DNA from: Amborella trichopoda
Taxonomy: Eukaryota; Streptophyta; Magnoliopsida; Amborellales; Amborellaceae
Assembly (NCBI RefSeq): GCF_000471905.2
Contig: NW_006500355.1
Location: 2,698,890 to 2,762,889, forward strand
Direction: 5' to 3'
DNA length: 64,000 nucleotides
Under the pieces are notes generated by a model. It saw only the letters and a program-made list of their open reading frames with translations, was not told where the DNA came from and searched no databases. The translations under genes and the position numbers were made by a program. Position 1 is the stretch's first letter. Every line of letters begins with the position of its first letter. This document shows, one piece after another, positions 46,431 through 57,714 of this stretch.

Positions 46431-49400
46431 TCAAGCCTGCAAAAAGCTTGCATACTTAGCCCCGAGGAAGAGCCTTTGAATGCACAGAAGAGCATTCTTT
46501 GTTACCTCAGGGTTCTCATGGTTCATAAGCTTCATGACGCGGTCCTTTGCCTTTAGGTCCGAGAGTATGCCCCTTCCAGCTGGATGGTATTGAATGAATT
46601 GAGACAAGTCATAACAGGCGACAGCTAGTGCCCTTGGGTCAGTAGATGTGTCAAGAATTGTAAGCAACACACGAACAATCTGTGAAAATACCAATGTAAA
46701 TTTCAATATTCAAAAAATTCTCTCAGAAAACTTGCACATGCAACTAAGTGGTTTACAAACATTGAATCTAATCAGAGGGCTTTTGACAAAGAATCCACAG
46801 TTTTTAAGCACAGAGAAGTATTTCCAAAGTTCTCAAAATCTCTACTAGGAAAAAGAAAGAGTACACTCCATGTTGGGTTTAAATTTGACTCGTGATATAC
46901 TAATCTAGATAATGACCGAAGCCCTCAGCTCAAGTCAAATTCTGGAATGGCCATGGTAAACTCCAATAAAAGCTCCGTTTTATTTTTCCAGTGGATAGGT
47001 CCGATACATGCTCTATGAAAGTTTGGGTGGATACTTCTACCACTTTCTTAGCCAAAACACAAAATCTTTTGAAGAAGTGACTCAGACCCTTCTCAGTACA
47101 AAGATCATGCCACTAGCACAACCACCTTCTTTGTTTGTTCATTCAAATTTTGACAAGAAAGCACATCGTTATTCAATTTATTACAATAAAATCTAAAAAA
47201 AGAATTGCACAGCTGAAATTTCTCATGGTATGCACTTTTTTCTTTTAGTTTACTTTATTCTCATTGCATGTTTCCACTTTTCTTTGTTTAATATGTTAAT
47301 TTTTCTAGGAGTAAGAGAAGAGATTACACATCACCAAAAATAGGCTTCCCACATGCCTGGAACTCTATACAAAAAATAGGCCTCCCGCTGAGAGGGAGCT
47401 CTTTACAAAAAGAAGAAAGGCTACCCAAAGACAGGTAGCACTGTACAAAAACCCACCTAGGGCTGAACTTATTTCTCTCATAGGTTGCTCTTCTTAGCAT
47501 TGTTTTCATGAATTGCAGTATTACAAAAAAACAGACACAAGACACCGACAAATTTTAAAACCAATAGGAGATGGGGAAATATAATCTTTTCATCATTACA
47601 GTTCAAATAAACTTCAATGTTAGAACATCATTCTAAAATCAACAGTAGTTTTCGTCAAATTCCTTAGATTTAAAATGACCCTTTTCAAAACATAGGGCTA
47701 AGTTCCACAAAGTTTAAAGCTAGGAATAGATTGAATTAGGATGACCAGCACACCCAGACTTTCAGACAAGGACATGCGGGATAACACCTAGGTTTTCCAG
47801 AAGTACCCCACAAGCCTAGGTTTTAATTAAAAAGAAAAAAGCAAGAAGGAGAAAGTAAAGGCAACGACCGAAAAGAGAAATAACCCAAAGTAAGTAGTAC
47901 CCCACCTTACAAACTCACACCCTCTGAATGACAAATAATTTTACATTCACTTTTCCCCCCTGCACTGAGTTAAAGTGATGAACAGAAAATCCTGCAACGC
48001 ATCACCAAGGATGAAAACCATACCTGAAAATCATTCTCCTCAAAGTTTTTAATATTCTCACGCCAAAATACTGGGTCTCTGTGCATTGGTGACCAGTCAA
48101 GATGGCCGAGAAGTACTTCCTGTTTGTACTTGTCAAAAGAGCTCATTTTCTTGATATTATCTTTCAACCCCTCCTCTAGTTGATTAAGGGCATCCAAAAG
48201 ATCCTAGAAAACAGAATTAGCAGAAAAAATTTAAGAATAAAGGTGCTGAAATACTACATAGAGTTTCCAAAACCATGGTTCTACATCTATATTACAAAGG
48301 GATAATAAATAGTGGTGTGAAAATTGAATTTCCCTCCATGACTCCTTCCCCAGGACAATTTTCCTAACACCTATCTCCAAGGGAATAAGTTCATAATTCC
48401 TAGATCATCTCTCTCCTCTCATGTTCTATTCTCAATCTCTATTTAGCACATACACGTTACTCTTTAAATTATGGGAAAAATAATGGGTCAAGGTAGTATT
48501 GATCTTGATCCTTTTTGCGAAAGCATATTACCAATTGAATCTTTTTTTTGACACCAATATAAAATGTCCCTTTCTTTATTTAAGGGTTTGTGTCATCATT
48601 AAGAACAAAATGATAGAAGATGTCATCAAGAGCTAAGCCCAACATTTTCTTGTTACCTCATCACTCCATGCTTGCGCTTTCAATATCTGAACTATTTGGG
48701 GAAGACCAAGATCAACCATTTGTGCCCCAAATGTCCCCTTTGGAAGCAAGTTTTTGAGGGTTAAGACAACAACCCTGACAACCTGAGACAAAAGCACAAA
48801 TCCAAAAAACCCATACAATTAAAGTTAAATTCTTATAGGAGGTGGAGTTTGATGAGATATGCAGTCATACCTTCTCCTTAGTGGAAGTTTTGACAACTTC
48901 TATTAAGCGTGGCAGGGTACGAGTGGTGGCCAGATATTCCACAGCCGGCTCAAAGTATGACAACAGCCATATACAAAGGCATGTCTCGTAGAGCAGCTGC
49001 AAAACTGAATCCATCATCAGTAGAAAGAATATTCACAGATAGCTATAAAAGGCGGTAATTACAAGTAAAGAGACCAAGAACACATAAAAGAAAAAAGGTA
49101 AAGTCGTTTGTGAGTCAAGGGACACATGCATCACCTGACCCACTGAGGTCCATCTTAAGATGGACGTTAAAAGAAAAAAGGCACCCAAATAAAAGATGCA
49201 AAAAAATTTCAAAAAAATGACCTTTCAAATTTATTATTATTATTATTTTCATATTCAAGATCATCATGGCTTAGATTATGAATCTCTTAAAAATTCAGAT
49301 TTAAAATCTATCTTCAAGATGGAATTTAGAGTGGGGACACACATGCACGTGAGTCTGGGGACTCATAGAAACCCCATCCCAAAAAAAAATATTTTAAACA

Positions 49401-51847
49401 AACAAACAACAGATCATGTCACCTGGATAGATTGCTGGGTTGATGCAGGAGAAATCAAAGGAGCGAGTAATTTCACACCATCTGCTTTTACAAACGACGA
49501 TCTAACTAAGGGTTCCCTGAGCAAAGTTGCAAGGCAACTGACAGCTGTTGGAACCCCGCGATTGGGATGAGAAGGTTTCTTCAACTGCATTTAACATTTC
49601 CCAGTAGAAACACAAATTAGGCCAAACAAGTAGAAAAAATTACTACTTACTATAGTTCCCTCGGAGAACCATTAATCTAAGAGCATCTTTATCCATTTGC
49701 TCCCTTGATTCAGCAAAAGAGTTTCTAAGTTGAAGAAGCAACTATTATGATTAGGTGCCAGAAATTCCTAGACCATCAAAATTTATGTCAACTACCTCAC
49801 GTCTTGGAGTCTCAGAATAACTACAACAGCTCTCAAATAATAATAAGCAATGAAATTAGAGTATGCTGAACTGGAAAAATCAGAGGTCCCATGTGATCCA
49901 TGTCCACCAAAACAAGGAGAAGGAGTCACTAGAATACAACATAAATTGCTTCTTGTTGCCGCAATATGTAAATTGTAAGCTTTTGTGGGATTTGTTCAAG
50001 AAAAGGCTCTTTGAATTTACTTCATAATGTGAGAAGCTGTTTTCGCAACATGGTCAATCTTTCTTCTTTTTTCTTGTTCTTTTTTTTGGTTGTTGCATTA
50101 CCTTTTTTGAGTTAGTAAGTTCAGATATTTGAAACCTAGACTTCTCAACTACGATCCATAAAATGACTCCCACATCAAAGAAGAATCAAACAAGAGAAGG
50201 CTGACCTGAGCACAGAGCCACTCTACTAAGCCCTTCAGTACATCATCAATTGTAGTGAACTTTTTTTTTGAGGATTCTCCATTTGGAAGAATACCTTGGG
50301 ACTTTGGCCTGGCACTGTGTACCCAACATAAGCATAAGGAAAAAAGTCTCAATACAAAATTTCCAGGAATTTCCAAGTAAATGCACGGAGACTTGGGATC
50401 TTAATACCATATTATTAAAGCCAGTATTTTGCAGCTTTTCTCTTGTATAAACCAGTTTCCTTTCCAAAGCAACCTGAAAACAATGATAATGTCTTGTGAG
50501 GAAATCTTTACCATATTGTATGATCCAAGGGAACATATCACACTTATGATTTCTATTTTACATTATTAAACATATTATAGATAAATGTGGGAGACCAAAA
50601 GACTTAAGGACCTGCAATTACAGTCTTGATTTTGCACTCATGAAAGAAAAAGAAAAGCCAATCATTTTCCAAATGCCATAAGAAACCCCTTATTTGGGGA
50701 AAAAGCATTATTATTGACCATGACGTTTGCATTTATTCAGATATCAATAGTGTGCAGTTCATTCAGATGTCTGAAAGTTCCAGAGCAGAAATAATTAACA
50801 TAGTAGCATTGCTACTAGTATGAGCATAATATAATTGTAAAAGAAAAAAAAAACTAATATTAGAACCCATGTGATAATAAACAACAAAGACAACAATATT
50901 TTTATATCGTAAGAGCCTTCTTATGTAAATGTTTAGCAACAGCAACGAGCCTTCTCATGGAAAACAAATCAACATGTTTTCACTATTTATGTACAAGGTT
51001 GCAGTTGCGATATGATATTAACCTACACTCCGTTCTAATTGTCTTCTCAGAGATTCACACAACAATCCCAGCCTTCGATTTTCTTTTTTATTTTTAAGTT
51101 TTTTAATGATAATCCCATCCCTTGATTTTATGTAAGAGAAAGTTGCGGTTAAGCGAAAACCCTACGTAGAAGGAGAAGGAATGAGAAGTTTCACGATATT
51201 TTTCCCCCAATTGCATGGAAGAATGGCCACTTGAAAAACCTATAACCAATCACAGCCTTCCATTATCTCTTTTGAATTGGTACCCTTTATATCTATAAAT
51301 CCAATCCCACAAGAAAAGTTATTCTTCATCTTTTTAAAAACTATCTCTGTTTTTCCTCTTTATGAAAATCCATTCACATAGACTCCTCAAATAAACAAAA
51401 TCTAGCAAAAAAGTTTCCATTATCTCTTTTGAATTGCTGCCCTTTATTTCTATAAACCCTAAATCCCACAAGAAAAGTTTCCATTCATCTTTTTTAAAAC
51501 TATCACTCTTTTTACTCCTTTATGGAAATCCATTCGCAGACTTCCAAAGGAGACATATTAGGCAAAAAAGGGATTTATTACACTCCCTCCCTCCCTCCTT
51601 TCTTGCATAGCATGGACCGTGGACCAGTGCAGCAAATTTCCAAAACCTAAGTAAGAAAGTACTCTATTGTAAAAGCAGCAATAACAAGATAATAAAAGTA
51701 ATAACGAACTAAACAGCCATTTTTTGTTCATATCAGATAGTGTGACATGGGAAAGGAACTTAACTTAAGAAAGGCTCGTAAATATCCTCATTTGCAAGGG
51801 AAGGATCATGAAAAAGCCTTGCACGTTTAGGATTAGCTGCAAGAAGA

Positions 51848-51885
<38 letters not shown>

Positions 51886-54800
51886 ACAATATAAGGAAAA
51901 TATGAGGCAGAACAGGCAGTTGAAAAAAGAGCTCTAGCTTGTGTTACCTGTCAACATTTCATCAATAAGAGCAAGGACATATTCTACTGTTTCCTCCTTG
52001 GTGATGTCGCGCAAAATGCTAACAAATACCCTTACATAGGCTGGTCCATCCTGTCCCAGTTCACACCATTCAGCATTTTCATAATAGAGATACTTTTATA
52101 ATTAACTAGTATTGCTAAAGAAATGACAAGAATCTCCTGCATTGATGCCCCATAACCGATTGCTAGGAAAAACATTGACTATTTCATTGACATTGTAATA
52201 CACTTTCTGAGATGGATATCTAGAAAGCTACAGACATATTCATTAGGTATAAGATATTCAGAGGCTATATAGGAGGAATGTAAATTTAAGATCGGAAGTA
52301 GGTGGACTTGTTAAATAGGAAAAAAAATGTGGCCATGGGAAAAGATATGGTCCAATAAGCGGTGGGAAAATAAGTGACGTATCCAAGATCCCAAACAAAG
52401 CCAATCCTAGAATATCAAACTTTGAGATTTCCAATTTTTGATTCATAAGTTCCAGATAATAATGAAACTATCTTTTAACCAAGAAATAATGTATCATACA
52501 CAAAGTGAGAAAACTGACTTGAAATGCACATTTTAAGAATACAACTAATTCCTTCACAAAATTCAGGCAGCAGGATGTACGATGTTTGGTAGGAAAGCTG
52601 GTAAGTCTAAATTCTTAGAGGCATGATGAAGGAGTAACATTCAATCATAACCATTTGAAACAAAAAGACGCCATAATTACATCACAAAAAAGGCATAAAA
52701 GAAACCAATATTAAGGCACAGTGTGAAATAGAAAAACATACGAAAGATGACCAGGAAATATCAAATTTAACCACATAACATCCAGAAAAAGCAAACAAGA
52801 TGACGAACAATGAAAGAACCTCACCCCAGCACAAAAGAATCCATATTGGAGTGCTAAGAAGTCATTACTTACATCATCAAGCAACTGTGCACAATAGCTC
52901 TCAGACCTCTTCTCATATCTTCTCAACAACTGAAGAGATGTTCCACTAATCAATTTGGTTGCCATGTAAGTTTCCCATGGAATGTCCCTTGTTAGAACCT
53001 TAGAACAAAATAACATGTTAGATGATCACCACCATACTTATGAATCACAATCAGTAGCCATCTAATATACCTTTCAAACTTCCATGCTTTACCATAGTAC
53101 TATGATATGAGGTGAACTTAGTTTCTCAAGAGTAAGAGCCCCAGGTAACTGAAACATGTGATGTGCACTAGCCATAACAGCCTTCTGATTGGGTCTGAAT
53201 ATTCTCATCCAATAGATAAAAGAACCAAATCCAAGACACAATGAAATATGGTACACTAAGATTCCAAGCAGAATTGAACAGAATGAATCATATCATAATC
53301 ATGACAGTGGGTGCACTACACATATCAACACTTAAAATCCATAGATAAAATCTAGAGAATGTCATCTGCACTCTGACGATGAGATCATGACTATAATATA
53401 TTAAAGTAGTGGAGGCACGCGCATTGCACATAGCTTATGATGATATAAAATGAAAAAACAAATATTCGAAGAAAAAGTATACTATGATCCATATGATTGA
53501 GGTAATAATATGGTCATGTTACTTATCATACTTTAATCAAGCTTGGACAGTTATGGAGAGTCCAACCTACCCATGGAACTTCAATAACCCTTGTGTTCTT
53601 AGGACAATTAGTGTTAACTTGGGAACTGCTGGTGGTTGTAACTATAACCATATAGCTCATACAATATCTTTCCTTCGGTAATCAGGGTCAACATTGATTG
53701 TGCTATAAGCCTTTTCAGCTAGACAATCATATAGTATATCTTTGCATCTTTCAAACCTTTTTTTCCTTTTGACGACCATAATCACATTGAACCTCTATAA
53801 AACAAACTAAATATGACAGGGGACAACTGGATTGTTAAGGTGATCATGATTTCATCTCACCAATTCAGCAGCGTAATTAAATCTTAACATGTGTTCATCA
53901 ATAAAAAATTAGGATATAAAACAAAAGATTATTACCATAGCTACGCATACAATTAATGCATGCCTCTCTCTCCAAACCCCCAAGGGAATAGAGAAATGTA
54001 TTCAGCATCAGTTTTATGGGACTCGCCTAAGTCCTAAGTAAGTTGGCTCGCCCCTAGGGCGAGCCTGAGTTACCCCAAGTTTTGTGTACAACCCAGGGTA
54101 CACTAAAAAATTAAAAAACATCCGAAAAATTGTAAAAAATATGGATTGTTCTATAAATATTTTATATATAATTTGGATGTTTTCGACAAAGATTGGTGAG
54201 CTTTTTTAGCATAATTTTGAATTTTATATTTCCTTTTTTGGATTTTTTAAATGGTCCCAAATATTTTTTTAATATATTTTTTCTGTACTTTTTTTAGCTT
54301 ATTTTGAGTTTTTAAGGGCTTTTTTTATTTTATTTAACTTTTAGTAGCTTCTTTTTATTTTTTAAAAGTTTTTCTATTTTTTTAATTCATCTAGGGCTTT
54401 TGTCCCTGTAAAAGGCCCGGCCGAGTCCATTCGGACTCAGCAGAGTAACTCGTCTCAATCCTTCCTAATCATTGTCTAGCATTGTCATTTAAAGAAAAGA
54501 TTAAAATTGCAATTTTTGTGTTTACTATCCATTTTTTAGCCAGAAGTTAATCCTAACCCAGCAAGATTGAACAATACAAATTCAATGAATTCTCTTAATT
54601 CGAGCATTGCATAAACAGATGAACACAAAAAAGGGGAAAAAAAAAACATTACTTCCTTAAATCCCATTCAATCCATTTTTAACATTCCAATCCAAGTACT
54701 GCATTACTATATCAACCCAAAGCCATCTAAAATGGGACCACAAAAGGGATAGAAAATTCAAATTAACAAAATAACAAATGAATCCCCCTAAAAGGTTCGT

Positions 54801-54894
54801 TACATATAACATTTCCATTAAAAAATTAAAATTCATTTTGAAGCTAACATCAAAAGCCTGTTACCTTCTCCGTAGTCAACTCGGCTTGATCCAT
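46431..54894 (-). CDS. VHA-H: V-type H+-ATPase subunit H (V1 sector), 449 aa, eleven exons
   Basis: Subunit H of the peripheral V1 sector bridges V1 and V0, activating ATP hydrolysis in the assembled pump and inhibiting free V1, at the tonoplast and endomembranes. Reverse-strand exons: 54865-54894, 52873-52998, 51948-52050, 51764-51836, 50408-50473, 50206-50314, 49423-49584, 48871-48996, 48657-48782, 48024-48203, 46431-46679. They total 1350 nt. The protein starts [10 protein letters not shown], has [61 protein letters not shown] and FWRENI, and ends [17 protein letters not shown] ([12 protein letters not shown]). This matches plant VHA-H along its length, with the HEAT/armadillo-like N-terminal and C-terminal domains both complete. 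Nine of ten introns are GT-AG. The one after 51764 has TT where GT is expected, and the frame holds only if it is used. The promoter and leader lie at 54895-55512. Confidence 0.93.
47330..47475. repeat. Degenerate 50-bp repeats in the last VHA-H intron
   Basis: Three spaced motifs CT(A/T)TACAAAAA / CTGTACAAAAA, each preceded by a CC(C/A)AC or GAGGG-type block, suggest three diverged tandem units. No coding content. Confidence 0.35.
49105..49380. mobile_element. Possible foldback MITE in VHA-H intron 7
   Basis: The left part GGGACACATGCATCACCTGACCCACTGAGGTCCATCTTAAG is partly mirrored by the reverse complement of the right part (GTGCATGTGTGTCCCCACTCTAAATTCCATCTTGAAG). About 275 bp in all. Ends and target duplication are not clear. 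Confidence 0.35.
51758..51768 (-). other. Non-canonical donor site (TT) of VHA-H intron 4
   Basis: Reading the reverse strand, exon 4 ends TTC TTA AG and the intron begins TTAAGT where the consensus would be GTAAGT. The next exon (50473 downwards) begins G TTG CTT, so AG+G restores Arg and the family sequence [10 protein letters not shown]. The nearest real GT lies one base earlier and would shift the frame by one. All other VHA-H introns are canonical. Confidence 0.75.
51845..51886. repeat. (GA)n microsatellite in VHA-H intron 3
   Basis: Interrupted AGAGAG run, one GATA break, immediately upstream (in transcript order) of the exon 4 acceptor. Confidence 0.9.
54025..54465. other. T-rich block bordered by GC-rich inverted motifs, VHA-H intron 1
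   Basis: GCTCGCCCCTAGGGCGAGC is a palindrome near 54047; GGCCCGGCCGAGTCC followed by CGGACTC lies near 54412. A TTTTT-rich stretch separates them. It may be an inserted non-autonomous element, but no paired termini are certain. Confidence 0.3.
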
Positions 54895-55512
54895 CTCAAC
54901 AAAACTTTCAATAAAGACACAGGGTATCCCTTAACAAATTCTATCACGAGCTAGCACATATCCAGTATTCCCAAGCTGAAAGCAAATACAATTCAAGAAT
55001 GAGACAAAAATATCCAAATTATCTGCAGAATCACAACAAATATCACAATAAAAACTAAATCAAAGGAAACCCACAGTTTCAAAGTCACTAAAAACTGAAT
55101 ACTAAGCTGTAAATAAAATAAATGAAAAATTGTGAAACCGAGAGCAAATATCCAAATTATTGTCATAACTGCCACAAATCTGAGTAAAAAGTAAAAACAA
55201 TACTAAATAAAAGAAAACCCAAATCCAAATCACTGAAAATCGAGGAATTTACAAGTGGGAAGATGGTGGAATTTATTAAGGAATCTCGAATGGAAAGCCA
55301 CTGAAAATGGAAAAACAATAGCAGAAAGATCATAGAACAAGTAACGGGAGCAGTCTAGATCCGAAACAAAAGTTACTGAAAATGGAAAGAATTACCAGTT
55401 AGGGTTTTTGCTCGCTAAATCATGGATTCCTTCGAGCTCGACTAGCAGAACATAACCTTAAAATCCCAAACGAGAAAAAAGGAATAAAATTGCCGATCTC
55501 TATATATATATA
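54895..55512 (-). promoter_or_regulatory. VHA-H leader, 5'-UTR intron, telo-box and TATA
   Basis: On the reverse strand a TATATATATATAG run at about 55500-55512 is a TATA candidate. The leader contains telo-box AAACCCTA (55400-55407) just before a GTAATTC donor at 55395. An acceptor TTTCAG at 54976-54981 would rejoin the leader 81 bases before the ATG at 54894. A 5'-UTR intron and a telo-box are common in plant housekeeping genes. TSS and intron are inferred, not proven. Confidence 0.45.
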
Positions 55513-55819
55513 CATAGAGAGAGGGCCTGTATGGTGGGATGATTTTTTACTATGATCCGTACCTTCATGATAAAACCATGGTCACAAGGTATCACCAGCG
55601 TTCAATTGATATATTTACGGTGATTCAGGCAGAGTGTGTACAGCTAGGTATTGTGCATGTTTGGTGGGACCATTATCTCTCCATCACCGTCCAATAATTT
55701 ATTGGAGGGAGATGATCACCGCCATTCTTTTTACCGCGTGACAATGCATTGTTTTTTATAAATAAATGTAAATTGATAATCTTTGCTCTTTCATTTGCCC
55801 TTGAACAAAGGGTTTTTCA

Positions 55820-56215
55820 AATAGGGAAAAGTTTATATAGCCCAGGCTTTAAACAATCAAATTAAAACTTAAGACAAATATTTTGCTAGAAGAGGTGATT
55901 TTGATGATGCTCAGATATCCTCAAAATGATCATCTCGATATCAATATGGATGGACATGAGAAAAAAATGGATTTTAAGTTTTCGAAATAATGTATTTTAT
56001 AACGCATTGTTAGACCGTCAATTTTTAAGATTTTTAAATTTTCATAGAGCTGTCGATTTACATTATTTTTTAAGCTTTAAACATTGTAAATAAAAATATA
56101 AAAATTTTAAATAATCACAAAAATTTTCAATATTAAAACCACATTTATCGTCACTATTTGAAAATAGGTTTTCATTTTGATTGTTTAGAGCCTAGACCTT
56201 ATACAAACTAGAAAG
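55820..56215 (+). mobile_element. 390-bp MITE family copy upstream of VHA-H
   Basis: GGGAAAAGTTTATATAGCCCAGGC at the left, GATCATCTCGATATCAATATGG and 'CATAGAGCTGTCGATTTACA' inside, GTTTAGAGCCTAGACCTTATAC at the right. Lies about 310 bp upstream of the VHA-H TATA candidate. Confidence 0.65.
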
Positions 56216-56399
56216 AGGGACTTGTCCTTTTAGGTAAATTAGGAGACGCAGAGCTGGCAAATACACGTGCCAGATTATGGCCCACTAAAATCGGGAGCGT
56301 TCCCATACACCAATGGTGTATGATATGTTATGTTTCATTGAGGGTCAACCGTCTGTTTCTTTGATGGACGGGAACAGGTTAACCACAATGCCAATGAAG

Positions 56400-56660
56400 A
56401 ACTATTACTTAAGGAGCAGTGATTTAATGCAAAATGCAACGACCTTTAAGAACCATGTTATGGATGGTTTTCATCTTCACATCCCATCATCCAAACGGAC
56501 GGCCTCTGTAGCCAGTTACATCATATGGAATAGTGTATATTACTTAAGGAGCAATGATTTCATGCGACAGTTGCTTCATAATATAATATAACAACCTTTA
56601 AAAACTATGTTATGAATGGTTTTCATCTTCACATTCCATCATCCAAATGGAAGTTAATCT
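56400..56660 (+). repeat. Two-copy tandem duplication, about 125-bp unit
   Basis: TTACTTAAGGAGCAGTGATTT, AACGACCTTTAAGAACCATG and GGATGGTTTTCATCTTCACA (56404-56505) recur as TTACTTAAGGAGCAATGATTT, AACAACCTTTAAAAACTATG and GAATGGTTTTCATCTTCACA (56530-56655). The frame 56313-56591 is just this repeat and shows no domain. Confidence 0.8.
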
Positions 56661-57019
56661 CGATTATTGGATGTGAAATTTAAGTGAGGCAACAATAGTT
56701 GATAAGATGGGATATAGTAAACTTATATAAGATAAGATATAATAAACTTAGGTGAGCTATGTGTGGCGTAAAACCCGAATTATACATCTACATATATATT
56801 AAGAAGTACGAGTTAGTTCAAGCAGCAGGCTCAAAAAAGATAAAAGTAGACCTTAAATAATGTGGTTGGAAATAGTGAAAAAATATACGAGAATTTATAA
56901 TAAATCGTAATTAATTAGAAAAAAGCTATTATGATGATGATTAGATGTGAAATTTGGTCGGAGCATTTACTAATCAAACTCAAAGTTTTTTAAAAAACTA
57001 TCCAATTAAAGTGTACCTC

Positions 57020-57386
57020 CAAATTTTATCATAATATGTACTTTTGTTGTCAAAAATTCTTAGGATTATCTTAAAATATATTTTTATATCTAATTAGAAA
57101 ATTTTAAATTGAAAAATTGCTTAAAATAAAGTAGATCTATAAATATGTGAAAATATTGAAAATGCACGGTCTAGAAAATATCTTGCAAGATGCACTATTT
57201 ATGGGATTCAAAAAATAAATAAATTATATTTATACATATCGATGTCGAGATGATCAATTAGAAGGTTTTTCAAAATTAAAAGGTTTTTTAAAATTAAAAC
57301 AATATTTTCGATAGATTTTTGAGGTGCATATGTGATCCTAAATTAAATTTTAAAGTTGCAACTTTATATAAACTTTTCCCTAAGAC
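57020..57386 (-). mobile_element. 390-bp MITE copy in the RNase T2 promoter region
   Basis: AGTAGATCTATAAATATGTG, GAAAATGCACGGTCTAGA, CGATGTCGAGATGATCAATTAG and AAAGTTGCAACTTTATATAAACTTTTCCC match the family in reverse orientation. A short internal duplication (AAAGGTTTTT(C/T)AAAATTAAA, twice near 57265-57298) is unique to this copy. The left end is truncated. The right edge lies about 215 bp upstream of the probable TATA box. Confidence 0.7.
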
Positions 57387-57539
57387 ATATTCAAGATTGT
57401 GCCTCATCCCAATTAAATAGGGAGGTTAATACCGCTTTTGACTGATCAGATTAAGGGTAATTTCGGCCTTTTTACCAATTTTGACGGTTATGGGTTAGTA
57501 AACGATCAGTATTATTCCCGCCGTTAAAAGGACTATCTT

Positions 57540-57714
57540 CTCTCTCTAAAGCCTCTCTCTAGGAAGCCATCTCTTTGAATATATTCTCTCTAATATCTCT
57601 ATAAAACTATCTTCCTCTCTCTAAAGTTAAACTCTCTTTCTCTCTCTAAAGTTTTTTTAAAGGCCGGTTGAATCCCTCTCTAAAGGGGAGAGGAGATAGC
57701 CATTCTCTGCAAAT
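57540..57714 (+). promoter_or_regulatory. RNase T2 promoter and CT-rich leader
   Basis: TATAAAA at 57600-57606, with CTCTCTCTAAAG repeats before and after. The ATG at 57715 follows a leader of about 80 bases if transcription starts some 30 bases past the TATA box. No upstream ATG lies in the leader. Confidence 0.45.

Noticed and set aside
48601..48660. Alternative exon 9 end of VHA-H running on into VTRKCWA
   Set aside because: That is read-through of the GTAACA donor. Splicing at 48657 to 48203 restores the conserved [12 protein letters not shown].
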